A stretch of DNA of 64,000 nucleotides from assembly GCA_023213315.1 (NCBI GenBank), contig JAKCPI010013885.1, positions 1-64,000 of the forward strand, in the 5' to 3' direction. The notes below the pieces were generated by a model that did not search any database, had not been told where the DNA came from, and saw only the letters and a list, made by a program, of their open reading frames with translations. This DNA comes from Euborellia annulipes. Its lineage: Eukaryota > Arthropoda > Insecta > Dermaptera > Anisolabididae. Positions 9,347 to 19,757 of this stretch are shown here, piece after piece. Made by a program: the position numbers and the translations under genes. Within the stretch, counting starts at the first letter, position 1. The number at the start of each line of letters is the position of its first letter.

Positions 9347-11090
9347 AATGCAAATATGGACCTTTCGTAAAAATACTAAAAAGATTTCAAAATAGAAATA
9401 ATTAAATTCCGACAAAACATGCGGGGAATTATTTAATCTTATAATCATATATGTATTTTTTTATTTATTTGTTCAGTCTTTCTCGGCATCTAAGGCCATT
9501 TAGAATCCGTTCTTATTTACCGTATAACAAATGATAGCCAATTCATTTGAAATAAATTTTTCGCGACCCCAGGACCTCAGGCACGAAAAGCTAATGCATA
9601 TGATGAGAATACAAAATTCTCTTATAGACTAAATATTTTTCGAGATCTATATATTTGATTAAGATTCAAAACATCTCGATTCGGAATTTAACTAAGTCAT
9701 AGATATATTTAACGTCTTGTTAAACTGTGAGTTTGTTTTTTGTTGGTGATGCCATGGGACGTTTGCCTCCCCAACAAAAAGCATACAGTCTTGTTAAATT
9801 CTCTTGTAGACTCCGACAAGGCATAAATAAAGGTAAATAATACGGTAGACTCCTCTAAATACATTCAAAACATTGAGTTAGAAGACATTATCTCCAAATC
9901 TCGAAGAGATCGGAATACTTTCTACTATTATATATAATATTATATATAATAGTAGGCCCAAATACTGTATACTTGTATTGCAAGTGGAAGTAAAAAACTC
10001 AAAAAAAAAAGAATAATTAATTAAATAAAATTAAAATAATCACTATGCGTGCCATAAGAATTAACCTGGAATTAACTTACTGGCTAAATAATTATTTTTA
10101 TTATGAATTCTCTAGGTCGTAGCACAGTGGTAGAGAATTCGGTTCTCGTGCAAAGGGGTAAGTTCTCGTTCTAGCGAAAAAAATTTGAGGTCATTTAAAA
10201 ATTAACGGGATTTAACCTACACGGGTCATCGATTTTTTTAAAACTCATAGCATTTGAAGGTGAGTAACTGGAGATAATTTCCTAAAGCAGTATGATGTAC
10301 TTCTCAAAAATACTTGATTAAATCGACTTTGAAAATTTACGAGTATACAAATTCCCTGCTCTTTTCGTTCTTGAGATATTTTGTTAACAGACACGGAATG
10401 AAAACCAATTTTTGCCGCTTGTAGCACAGTTTCGCTGCACATGAAATTTGACATATGAAACGACTTCATAATAGTTAACAATAAGATGTTTTCCATTTCC
10501 AAATTTCAATTTAGTTTATAATGTACCGGTATATTCATATTTTCAGTGACTAGCGAATGTTAATTAAAAATAAAAAAGAAAATGATATGAGAGATATATA
10601 AAATTGAAAAAAAAAAGAAGCGGGGTGCGAGATGCTCTAAAATGCTGCCCAAATTATCCGAAATTACCCGGAAATCTTCAAAGTCAATTTTCTCGAGTGT
10701 TTTTGAGAAGTGCGTCATACTGCTTGCTGGAAATTGATGTCCAGATACTCACCTTCAATTCCTCTGAGGTTAAAAAAAAATCAGCAGTGGGGTCCCCATG
10801 TTAGAAGAAAATCAAAAAAAAATTTTAAAGATAAAATATTCTGGGGAAAAATAATAATAATAAAAGAAAAAAGTTCTCTAATATTAATAGGGAAAAGAGC
10901 AGGAACAGCCAGAAATAAGAGCCTCAGAATTTTAATGATTATCGAAACGTTTCAGGAGAAATTCATTTTTCCAATCTATCAATATTGTTTAAGGTATTCG
11001 GGGTTGGTCAGGCAACTCCAATTCAATTTATTTACAGGATAATAATATTGGCCGCGCCTGCTCCTTTTACTGTCTCTAATATATATATTT
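9347..11090. other. Repeat-filled spacer between IR genes 1 and 2
   Basis: Holds a reversed SINE fragment (9475-9570, CTCGGCATCTAAGGCCAT). A repeat segment at 9620-9850 is shared with 14075-14170 and 55390-55440. There is a small perfect palindrome at about 9927-9954. A diverged inverted repeat pairs 10245-10340 with 10675-10770; both arms translate to a similar FLRS-SYC motif, but this looks like repeat coding by chance. A fragment at 10895-10955 relates to the element at 13210-14240. No gene is supported. Confidence 0.5.
10115..10185 (+). repeat. tRNA-like SINE head fragment
   Basis: GTAGCACAGTGGTAGAGAAT resembles a tRNA A-box/D-arm and GTTCTCGTTCTAGC a degraded B-box. Acceptor stem pairing is poor, so I read it as a SINE or tRNA-pseudogene fragment and not a working tRNA. 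Confidence 0.4.
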
Positions 11091-11139
11091 AAATAAAAGA
11101 AAAAATAGATTTTAAATTAATTAAGAAAAAATCAATTGT

Positions 11140-11272
11140 CTAATGATAGTTTCTAAGTTCTAATGGATTTATTATCAAAGGTAATGATCAAAAACTAAAA
11201 TAATAGAATATAAAGAAAACTATTTTATAAAAGCAGTCAAGTACTTTAGTTGGAGTATAAAACTTGGGAGAA
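11140..11272 (+). promoter_or_regulatory. Promoter and 5' leader of IR gene 2
   Basis: A duplicate of the gene 1 promoter, with ATATAAAG at 11209-11216 and CAGTCA at 11234-11239 (26 bp apart versus 28 bp in gene 1). The block TTTCTAAGTTCTAATGGATT is also retained. Conservation against a background of freely drifting flanks supports a regulatory role, although recent duplication could explain it too. Confidence 0.55.
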
Positions 11273-13126
11273 ATGGATTTCATAAAAATATTTATTTATT
11301 ATATCTTGCTTCATTTAACCAACGGATCTAGTGTGGATTTACCTTCCAAATGTAATTGGAATAATTTAATCAAGATTATGAAGAAACATTTTAATCCAGA
11401 AAGAGAAATATTTATAGTAATCGACGGAGAATTTGAATATCTAAACCAAATGATAAAGAATATTTATACAAATTTCTCTAATATTTTGATGTTTAGTCAT
11501 GTACGAGATTTGAAGGAAACTAGAGAGACTCATAATAAAGGGCATAATGTTATATATTTTTTAGAAGAGATGGATGTTGATCATTATCTTACTAAAGATA
11601 ATTATTTCATACATTTCTTGGATAGTTCCAGATTTAAAGATCTAAAATCGGTCGATAATTATTTAAATAATTTTATCCATTTTAGATTCTATGAAGTGAT
11701 ACAAAATGTATTCTTTATACAGAATCTAAGTTCATGTGAAACGGGAAATTTTAATTTATGGGTGAGGTATTATAAAAAACCAGGAAAGTTTATTCCCAGT
11801 CTTGAAAAAGCTTTTTTCAAACAAAGACCGAAATTTTTAGGCATTCCTCTAGTATATATGCAAAATATAATTGAAAAATTTACACCAAAAGAATTTAAAA
11901 GTGAAAAGTACGGAAGGGATAAAGCAATTCAGAAATATCTAGAAGATAGTTGGAAATTCACAAGAGGTAATAGCCCTATAGTCTCTTTATATAATCAGAG
12001 CTTTGAGATGTTCCTTTTAGAAAGATCTCCAAATATGGGTAATCAATTAGACGAGCCATATGATTTAATCTCACTTTGTATGGTTCTACACAAGTCTCCA
12101 TATCACCCATCATGGCAAGCTGTTCTGAGGAGTTACAATTGGACAGTCTGGTTGGGATGCGGTGTTACCCTTGTATTCACTGCTATTGCTTATATGATGG
12201 TCGTCAGTTATGGAACGAAATTAAATTATTTGAAGATGATTTTCGAGAGTTTTTGTAAAATGTTTAGTTTGTTTTTGACAGAACCAATTTACTGGATGAG
12301 ATCAATTCAAAGTTTTCCCTTGAGGATTCTCACAGTAAGCATCATGCTAGCTTCTATTATTCTAATAAATGGATTTCAATCAAGTCTGTACTCCTTACTT
12401 CAAGCACCTGGGAGATACCCTCCCATCACTTCTTTGAAAGAACTTTCTAAACACAATCTAACAATTCAATGTATTTATCTCGTAACATGTATGAAATTAT
12501 TTATTCAATACAGATGGCCTGAGAAAGAGACGAGTTTATTGGAACTTGGAAAATTATGGGATCCTAAACAAAAAAAGATACTAGCAATGAGTATTCCGGA
12601 AATTTCAATACACGAAATTTATGTAAATCCAAAATTAGTATTAATGACGTCCTGTGAACAGGCAAGGAGAGTGATTAATATGGTACCAAAATATTCTGAA
12701 GATTTATATGTTTTAGAAGAAAAAATTATGAATTCCCCTTTATTCCATAAAGAGGTTATCAGTTATGGTTTCCCATATCCAGAAAAAATCAAAAGAGTTA
12801 TTGCTGCTTTTTATGAGAGTGGAATTGCTCAATGGCTGGAACTATCATATGAAATTGAGAAAATGTATTCACTGTTGTGGGAAAAGAAACTAAATCAAAG
12901 TATAAAAATATTTTCTATTAATGATTTACAAATAGCTTTTATTATATATGTGATTGGTATTATTTTAGCAGTTTTGATATTTATATTAGAAATTATTATT
13001 TCAATTTATCAAACTAGGCTTACTAAACAAGAAATTGCCTCTATAACTTGTAAGAATATATCAATATGTGAGAGAAAAAGAAAAAAGAATTGCGTGAACC
13101 TAATTAATTATTTAAGAAGAAAATAG
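11273..13126 (+). CDS. Divergent ionotropic receptor, tandem copy 2
   Basis: Intronless, 617 codons from the ATG at 11273 (an in-frame TTG lies nine bases upstream). It has the same layout as copy 1: leader MDFIKIFIYYILL, variable extracellular domain, three membrane segments and a basic tail. The N-terminal half and the last about 50 codons plus 3' flank follow copy 1 closely. The block from about 12130 to 12740 instead carries variants seen in copy 3: AGG and TGC synonymous codons, TAIAYMM, LDPKQKKIL-type and VLMTSCEQARRVINMV. Gene conversion or recombination between neighbours is the simplest reading. Differences from copy 1 cluster in short extracellular stretches (residues around 200 and 255, and after NLTIQC), as expected for ligand-contact diversification. 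The ligand is unknown. Confidence 0.85.
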   Translation: MDFIKIFIYYILLHLTNGSSVDLPSKCNWNNLIKIMKKHFNPEREIFIVIDGEFEYLNQMIKNIYTNFSNILMFSHVRDLKETRETHNKGHNVIYFLEEMDVDHYLTKDNYFIHFLDSSRFKDLKSVDNYLNNFIHFRFYEVIQNVFFIQNLSSCETGNFNLWVRYYKKPGKFIPSLEKAFFKQRPKFLGIPLVYMQNIIEKFTPKEFKSEKYGRDKAIQKYLEDSWKFTRGNSPIVSLYNQSFEMFLLERSPNMGNQLDEPYDLISLCMVLHKSPYHPSWQAVLRSYNWTVWLGCGVTLVFTAIAYMMVVSYGTKLNYLKMIFESFCKMFSLFLTEPIYWMRSIQSFPLRILTVSIMLASIILINGFQSSLYSLLQAPGRYPPITSLKELSKHNLTIQCIYLVTCMKLFIQYRWPEKETSLLELGKLWDPKQKKILAMSIPEISIHEIYVNPKLVLMTSCEQARRVINMVPKYSEDLYVLEEKIMNSPLFHKEVISYGFPYPEKIKRVIAAFYESGIAQWLELSYEIEKMYSLLWEKKLNQSIKIFSINDLQIAFIIYVIGIILAVLIFILEIIISIYQTRLTKQEIASITCKNISICERKRKKNCVNLINYLRRK

Positions 13127-13268
13127 ACTAATTTAAAAAAGAGAAGTGAATTAATACTAAAATGTTATAAAGATAAATCAATGAAGTCAGTGGCTGTATT
13201 TCTATAAATAGGAGAAGTAGTCGGTGCAGCCAAAAATAAAAAGCCTCCGATTTTCCACAATCCAATGA

Positions 13269-13303
13269 GACGTTTCGTATTAATTTTATTGACCCATCTT
13301 CAG
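13269..13303 (-). ncRNA. Degenerate hammerhead ribozyme motif
   Basis: The minus strand reads CTGAAGA (13303-13297), an A/T-rich stem II region that pairs poorly, then GAAACGTC (13276-13269). The two core strands are perfect but stem II is weak, so activity is doubtful. Confidence 0.45.
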
Positions 13304-13742
13304 TCTTTCAAAATTGTTAATGGCCTGGAATATGGATCGTATGGGTAATGCATGCATATTTACTGGTATGTATCATGGGCTGGCGAGTTGGATCATCATA
13401 CTTATTAAGTGAGAATGAGTATGATGGTCCAACTCGCGGATATGGGTAATACATGCAAATTTATGTATCATATGTGCTGGCGAGTTGGGCCATCATACTT
13501 ATTAAGTGAGAATGAATATGATGGCCCAACTCGCCACAGCACATATATGCAAATTTATGTATTTGAAGGAGGTATATAGCTGAGTGTTGATAATCAAATA
13601 GTTAAAAGGAATGAGCAAAACAGCTAGTTCATTCACTTTCTGTCCATGGTATGATAATAATATAATTGAATTGATTCATGATTGAGCCACGTATAATTGT
13701 GTATGCCCAATATCTTGGCGAGGATTATATATATTTTCAGAC

Positions 13743-13799
13743 ATAAACCTGGCCCTGAAGATGGTCCCATATGTGACCGAAACGTCTGCCCTGGTTTAT
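13743..13799 (+). ncRNA. Type I hammerhead ribozyme candidate
   Basis: The core is CTGAAGA (13755-13761) and GAAACGTC (13779-13786), joined by stem II GGTC/GACC. The flanks pair as stem I: ATAAACC (13743-13749) with GGTTTAT (13793-13799), and GG/CC plus C/G closer to the core, separated by single mismatches. This matches the type I hammerhead layout with cleavage predicted after C13786. Stem III would be only A-U closing a CG loop, so a monomer may be weak and a dimer more active. Confidence 0.7.
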
Positions 13800-14240
13800 T
13801 AATAAATTGAAATATAAACTAGCTGCTTTGCTCATTCATTCTTTCTACCTATTTAAATTTATTTATCATACAGCTGTATGTACTGGCGAGTTGGGCCATC
13901 ATACTCATTCTCACTTAATAAGTATGATGGTCCAACTCGCCAGCACATATGCACCAGGCCACTCGACGTGCACCAATAAAACTCACTTCCCCTAATATGC
14001 AGTTAATCGTGCAAGTCACTAACTAGTAACTAAAAAGTGAAAAAATTTAAAGAAAAAAGTTTTCTTTTGTCTTGTTAAATATATCTATGACTTGTTAAGT
14101 CCGAATCTAGGTATTTTGAATACTATTATCTTATTCAAATATATAGATCTCGAAAAATATTTAGCAATAAAATTAACCCGAAATCTCATCCCGTCTCATT
14201 GGATTGTTCAAAATCGGAGGCTTTTTATTTTTGGTTCTCC

Positions 14241-14585
14241 TTTTTATAAAGATATCCCATTTCGACACATAATTCAACTATTTTCATAATTTTGTTATAT
14301 CGGTCTAAATTACGCAGATAGTATAAACTTTTCCGCATAGTTTGATCCTATTTAATTTTCGTCGATTTGGATCATTAGGCTATAAGACAAAGAAATAAAG
14401 TCTTTTGTCCTTTTGAATTAATTAATAAACAATCGATTACCTAAAAAAAAACGTTTTTTTTTTCACTAATTGCTTGTTCCTGAGCTTTAATGGATTCGTT
14501 ATCAAAAGACATGATCAGAAATTAGATATACTCAAAGAGTTTATATGAAATAAGAAGAAAATATTAAATAGGAAATAACTTAAGC
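14241..14585 (+). promoter_or_regulatory. Upstream region of IR gene 3
   Basis: From about 14385 it matches 7805-8000 (the remnant copy) and, more distantly, the promoters of genes 1 and 2 (TTTAATGGATTCGTTATCAA, ATGATCAGAAA). The TATA-like box has diverged to GATATACTC here. Promoter function is inferred from position and homology only. Confidence 0.4.
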
Positions 14586-16487
14586 ATGATGAAGTTATTA
14601 AAATTGTTTCTCTTAGTTATTGCAATTCATTTAATTGAGGGAGTATTTGTAGAAGCTCCTTCGGAATGCAAATGGAAAAATCTCATTGAAATTATGAAGA
14701 AACATTTTAATCCACACAGGGAAATATTTATTGTATATACCGACATAAAAATGAAATATTTAAATCAAATTATAAAACAAATTCATCAAAAATTCAGCAA
14801 GATTATAATATATAATAACACTCATGATATGGGAAATGTTCGAGCATATTCTAATTATGGCTTTAATGTCATATATTTTTTAAGAAATGTGGACACAAAT
14901 CATTTTCTTACTAAAGATAGCAATTTCATTCATTTCCTTGATAGTTCACAATTTCAAAATTTACAATCTATCGACAATTACTTAAACAATTTGGAAGAAT
15001 TTAAAAACCAGTTCGTGATGAAAAATGTTTTTTTTATTCAGAATCTGACTTCATGTGAGACCGAGAAAATTCATTTATGGGTGAAATATAAAAATCGACC
15101 AGGAAAGTTCATTCCCAGTCTTGAAAAGGCATTCTTCAATCGAAGACCCAATTTTTTGGGAGACTCTTTGGTATATTATCAATTAACGAGAGAAAAGTTT
15201 TATCCGCATGAATATAAAATTGATAAATATGGAAGAGATAAAGCAATTCAGAAATATTTGGAAGACAGTTGGAATTTTAAAAGAGGGACAAGTGGTTTTT
15301 TTTATACTTATAATCATTTAGCAGAGCTGTTCTTTCTGGTAAGAAGTCCTCTTAGACCAAAAAAAGAGGACGATCCGTATGATATAATATCATTTTGTAT
15401 GGTTCTTCACAAGTCTCCATATCACCCATCATGGCAAGCTGTTCTGAGGAGTTACAATTGGACAGTCTGGTTGGGATGCGGAGTTACCCTTGTATTCACT
15501 GCTATTGCTTATATGATGGTCGTCAGTTATGGAACGAAATTAAATTATTTGAAGATGATTTTTGAGAGTTTTTGTAAAATGTTTAGTTTGTTTTTGACAG
15601 AACCAATTTACTGGATGAGATCGATTCAAAGTTTTCCCTTGAGGATTCTCACAGTAAGCATCATGCTAGCTTCTATTATTCTAATAAACGGATTTCAATC
15701 AAGTCTGTACTCCTTACTTCAAGTACCTGGGAGATACCCTCCCATCACTTCTTTGAATGAGCTTTCTAAACAGAATCTAACAATTCAATGTATCCATATT
15801 TTTACATGTGGAAATATATTTCATCAACCCGACTGGTCTGAGAAAGAAACAAGTTTATTGGAACTTGGAAAATTATGGGATCCAAAACAAAAAAAGATAC
15901 TACCAATGGATGTTGCGGAAATTTCAATTCACGACATATATGTAAATCCTAAATTAGTATTAATGACCTCCTGTGAACAAGCCAGGAGAGTGATTAATAT
16001 GGTCCCGAAATACTCTGAAGATTTATACGTTTTAGAAGAGAAAATTATGAATCTTCCTCTATATAGACAAAAATTAGATACATCTGGTTTCCCTTATCCA
16101 GAAAAAGTCAAAAGAATTATTGCAGCTTTTTATGAGAGTGGAATTGCTCAATGGTTGGAATTATCATATGAAATTGAGAAAATGTATTCACTGCTGTGGG
16201 AAAAGAATTTAAATCAAAGAGTGAAAATATTTTCTATTGATGAATTACAAATTGCTTTTATTATATATGTGATTGGTAATAGTTTAGCAATTTTACTATT
16301 TATATTAGAAATTATTATTCCTATTAATCAAACTACTAAACATGTTGTTGGCCCTATAACATGTAAGAATATGTGTGAGAGTAAGAGATGCAAATTCATT
16401 AAATTAAAGCAATGGTTATTCACTGATGTTTCGCAAATTTGCTACAAGTGTTTCACGAAGTGGAATAATCTAACAAATCGTAAATAA
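14586..16487 (+). CDS. Divergent ionotropic receptor, tandem copy 3
   Basis: Intronless, 633 codons, starting at tandem ATGs (14586 and 14589). It has a hydrophobic leader (LLKLFLLVIAIHLIEG), an extracellular domain clearly diverged from copies 1 and 2, then an almost unchanged block from HKSPYHPSWQAVLRSYNW through TM1, the pore and TM2 to PGRYPPITSLNEL. TM3 (LQIAFIIYVIGNSLAILLFI) follows. The C-terminal tail is about 20 residues longer than its paralogues and unrelated to them (ends KWNNLTNRK, several cysteines). The contrast between the diverged ectodomain and near-identical channel core, including synonymous sites, points to gene conversion of the core. Function is inferred as a chemosensory ligand-gated channel. 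Confidence 0.85.
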   Translation: MMKLLKLFLLVIAIHLIEGVFVEAPSECKWKNLIEIMKKHFNPHREIFIVYTDIKMKYLNQIIKQIHQKFSKIIIYNNTHDMGNVRAYSNYGFNVIYFLRNVDTNHFLTKDSNFIHFLDSSQFQNLQSIDNYLNNLEEFKNQFVMKNVFFIQNLTSCETEKIHLWVKYKNRPGKFIPSLEKAFFNRRPNFLGDSLVYYQLTREKFYPHEYKIDKYGRDKAIQKYLEDSWNFKRGTSGFFYTYNHLAELFFLVRSPLRPKKEDDPYDIISFCMVLHKSPYHPSWQAVLRSYNWTVWLGCGVTLVFTAIAYMMVVSYGTKLNYLKMIFESFCKMFSLFLTEPIYWMRSIQSFPLRILTVSIMLASIILINGFQSSLYSLLQVPGRYPPITSLNELSKQNLTIQCIHIFTCGNIFHQPDWSEKETSLLELGKLWDPKQKKILPMDVAEISIHDIYVNPKLVLMTSCEQARRVINMVPKYSEDLYVLEEKIMNLPLYRQKLDTSGFPYPEKVKRIIAAFYESGIAQWLELSYEIEKMYSLLWEKNLNQRVKIFSIDELQIAFIIYVIGNSLAILLFILEIIIPINQTTKHVVGPITCKNMCESKRCKFIKLKQWLFTDVSQICYKCFTKWNNLTNRK

Positions 16488-16845
16488 AATTTCAATTAAT
16501 CATTACAAATAATATATGGACGATGTTATGCATAAAAGAACCAAGCGACATTAACCTAAATCTGAGATAAAGGAATTTTATCTTGTTTTATACAAAAAAA
16601 ATGCACAGAGTAATAATGTTGTGATTTAAATAAAGAGGTAGATCTTCTTTTTCCCTAAAAGATGGCGGTCTTGTGTTATGGGGGTTGCGAGACCAAAGGC
16701 AAGAATCCTGAAAGAATTAGCATGAACAAAATTGTTGAATTTGGAAATTGTATTTTTGATCTATTCAGCTAAATTAAATAAAGTAAGATTGCATATTTAC
16801 ACATTCGAATAAAAGTTAAAATTTTGCTGGGACAGATCGTTGAGG
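16488..16845. other. 3' flank of IR gene 3
   Basis: No shared 3' flank with genes 1 and 2 is visible. AAATAAAG at 16628-16635 and AAATAAAG at 16775-16782 are possible poly(A) signals. No gene is seen. Confidence 0.4.
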
Positions 16846-16847
16846 TA

Positions 16848-17066
16848 ATGGATATGGAGAAAATAACCAGCGAGTTGCTTTCCACAATTAAAATAATTTA
16901 TTCTGCAAATATTTCGGAATAAAATTTTATCATTAACACACGCTCCACATAAGTGTAATTTGACGCACTGAAGATGGATTGCGTAGGCATTCCGAAATAT
17001 TTGCAGAATAAATTATTTTAATTGTGGAAAGCAACTCGCTGGTGTATATTTTCTCCATGTCCATTC
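16848..17066. mobile_element. Inverted-repeat element with hammerhead-like motif
   Basis: Left and right halves are complementary (GCGAGTTGCTTTCCACAATT at 16870 and its complement near 17033). The plus-strand arm retains CTGAAGA (16968-16974), stem II GGAT..ATTCC and GAAATATT (16994-17001). AATTT/AAATT and GCA/TGC flank it as a stem I with an internal loop. In the minus arm CTGAAGA has decayed. Confidence 0.6.
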
Positions 17067-17370
17067 GAATAAAAATCTAATCCTCTTCGCCAACTCATGG
17101 ACTTTGGTCTCGCATAAATACGAATCGATGACCCAGAGGCCTTAACGCTGGAGCACTCCACAATTCCGGGACCCGACACTGTACCAGTGTTACATTTTAA
17201 ATAAAACCAAATTATCACAAATCGTCTTTTTGAATATCAGAAAACTCTCGCCCACACCAATGGCCAGCAAACCAGCGACGACAACGGGCATTCGACGGGA
17301 GGACGACGTCAACGACAACACAACACTTAACTCAATTTCTATCATCATTGGTTCCTTTATTAATAACACC
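17067..17370. other. Moderately GC-rich spacer, no supported gene
   Basis: Base composition is higher in G+C than around it (17100-17310) and several short frames are open on both strands, but none has splice or start support. Confidence 0.35.
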
Positions 17371-17635
17371 CAGGGCCGTGCTTAGGGGGGGCGACCGGGG
17401 CCTTCGCCCAGGGCGCAGATTTTGAAGGGGCGCAAGTGCAGATGAAAAAATTTTGGTTCCGGGAGCGCACACGGGAAAATATTTCGGTCCCGGGGGCGGA
17501 AAAATTAGCGTCTCTAAAAAAAGGTAAAACATTTTTTCGGACGGGAAACATTATTGTGACAATGTAAAAAATATATACAAAGGGCGCTAAAGGACTAACT
17601 TGCCCAGGGCGCTAAATAACCTAGGCACGGCCCTG
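17371..17635. mobile_element. hAT-type MITE, 265 bp, with 8-bp duplication
   Basis: Inverted ends CAGGGCCGTGCTTAG and CTAGGCACGGCCCTG, flanked by a perfect target duplication ATAACACC (17363-17370 and 17636-17643). The CAGGG ends and 8-bp duplication fit the hAT superfamily. No transposase is present. A perfect duplication suggests a fairly recent insertion. Confidence 0.9.
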
Positions 17636-17643
17636 ATAACACC

Positions 17644-18590
17644 CATCACCCATATATAAATATCAATGTTTTCAAAAATGTTTGTCTCTCTAGTTTTTTT
17701 CCTATCTAAATAATACTGCAAAAATAATTTTAAAAAAAATATCACTTTGTATATTATTATATAAATAATAAATAAGTGTGAAATAATAAATATATTATCT
17801 TATGTAGATATATGGAAAAAAGTAAAAATAATAAAATTAATATTCCAAAGAAAATTATATTTTATTTTTCTTCCTCTAGTGGCGCCACTCGTCGTGTTAT
17901 TCATGTAAATAAACAAGAAAATAAATTTTTAGAAGCATTGTATAATTAAAATGCTTAATATTAAAAAGAAATTGGTTAAAATTGATAGTAATGGAAAGAT
18001 ATTCCATTTTTAAGAAAATTTATGAAGAAAAAATCAAGTAAGTTTTTTTTTTTAAACTTGTATATTAAGAAAAGGGCTCTTTCACGTTTAGGAAAGGCGG
18101 CGGGTGGTTTCTCTTTCTCATATCCTCATTTTCTAAAAGCTCTTGTCACTAGCACTTAATTGTTCTCGGAGTCACGACAAAAATTTAAATTTATTTCAAT
18201 CGATTTACAATAGCTAACAATCTAACAAAAGATGAAGAAAAACAATAATAAAATTTCATTTATTGCTTTTATATTCTTTAAACTGCAGAAACCTATAGGT
18301 TATTAAGATTTAAATATCGAAGGATTGAACCTTCTTAAATTTTTTTATTTTAATAATTTTTGTTCCATTAAGACGGAGGTATATTTATTTAATAATAAAT
18401 ACAATTGTGAAATTTCTAAAAGTGTATGCCATTAAAAGTGGCGCGAGTTTTTTCTAAGAATCACTTTAACGCCTTTTAAAGAGGAGGAATGCAACCAACA
18501 ATTCACCTAAGTAAGTAGGGTCTTTCTTTGAACTTACGCAGGAGCTACCAATCAACAAAAAAAAAAAAAAAAAAATACTTTCTATATATT
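17644..18590. other. AT-rich spacer
   Basis: No repeats with clear ends and no coding frames with support. A splice-acceptor-like TTCTTCCTCTAG at 17868-17879 precedes a 40-bp GC-richer patch, but the frame soon closes. Confidence 0.35.
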
Positions 18591-18853
18591 CATATATGAA
18601 CCCTGTTATGCAATGGTGTGTCAAAGACCAAATATCGAGTTTTGAGAAAATCAACAATAAAGTTTTTTGTTTACATTGGATTACATGTAATTTTTCATGT
18701 CAATTGTGCAAGTAACATTAAATATAAATTTTTTTAGGACATATTTCATAAAAAATACTATTATTTAAAGCATTTGAAACAATATTCCCTGCTTAACTCA
18801 ATTTTGAATTTTTTGGTCTTTGACACACCATTGCATAACAGGGTCCATATATG
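18591..18853. mobile_element. MITE with CATATATG.ACCCTGTTATGC ends, copy A
   Basis: Inverted ends of about 40 bp (CATATATGAACCCTGTTATG at 18591; complement ending at 18853) surround an A/T-rich core of about 180 bp. It abuts and shares the palindrome CCATATATGG with copy B. Confidence 0.8.
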
Positions 18854-19105
18854 GACCCTGTTATGCATTAGTGTGTCAAGAGCCAAAAAATTAAAAATTG
18901 AGCCAAACACGGAATATTGTTTCAAATGCTCTAATTATTTCTAAGTATTTTTTTATGAAATATGTCCTAAAAAAATTTATATTTAATGTTACTTGACAAG
19001 AAAAATTATATATAATTCAAACAAAACAAACAACTTTAATGTTAATTTTCTCAAAACTCGGTAGCTGGCGCTTGACACACTAAAGCATAACAGGGTCCAT
19101 ATAGG
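18844..19105. mobile_element. Same MITE family, copy B
   Basis: Ends are CCATATATGGACCCTGTTAT and its complement near 19105. Its interior is an inverted-orientation relative of copy A. The end-to-end pair suggests insertion of one copy at the end of the other. Confidence 0.8.
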
Positions 19106-19492
19106 GTAAGAGAAAGTAAAAATAGGTCTAACTGACCATAGATGCCAAAAATGAACTTAAAATAAATTAGAGAAATAAAAAAAATAAAGTTTCACTTTAA
19201 AAACAAGAAGAAAAATTAATAAAATTAATCAAATAGAAAAATATTTCCTATTCGAATAGAAGATAATAAAATGTGTAAGGAATTATTCATATATGGCCTA
19301 ATAGTCAAAAGATTATAGATGTTGAAATTGAGACGATTCGGTTCCCCATTTAAACCGATAAAATATTTAAATTACATACAATACAATTTATTAAATATCA
19401 ACAAGAGTTTATTTGAATTTTAATATATAAAGCATTGTTTACATGGCAGCAGTAAATATCTTTTTGAGATCAGTATTGACAATGCGTATACT

Positions 19493-19757
19493 CAGGGGCG
19501 TATATAGAAATTTTTTTTCGGGGGGGGCCCGATCTCAAAAATTTTTCTGTGGAAAATTTTTTTTTAAGAAACTATACTTTTTTTCACACGAAATTTTTTG
19601 CGGAACAGTTTTTTTATATTGCGGAACCAAAGTTGTCCATCCTGCGGAAAAATTTGTTGCGCTGATATCTGTATATCCCTATATATGTATATGTGTTTGG
19701 GAAATTTCGGGGGGGGGGGGGCCGGGCTTCCTCGCCCCCCCCTTATATACGCCCCTG
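19493..19757. mobile_element. hAT-type MITE with 8-bp duplication
   Basis: Ends CAGGGGCGTATATAG and CTTATATACGCCCCTG. The target duplication CGTATACT is perfect (19485-19492 and 19758-19765). G-rich near one end and C-rich near the other. It is inserted beside an F1 fragment. The degenerate copy at 51140-51466 is its relative. Confidence 0.9.

Larger units (their letters stand above)
13210..14240. mobile_element. Foldback element with hammerhead-like motifs
   Basis: Outer arms at about 13210-13275 and 14180-14240 are inverted copies (AAAAATAAAAAGCCTCCGAT near 13232 and its complement near 14216). Inside are three short inverted-repeat modules built on GCGAGTTGG.CCATCATACT (about 13381-13440, 13481-13547, 13884-13946) and two hammerhead-like cores. 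No transposase ORF is present. It fills most of the space between IR genes 2 and 3. Confidence 0.65.
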
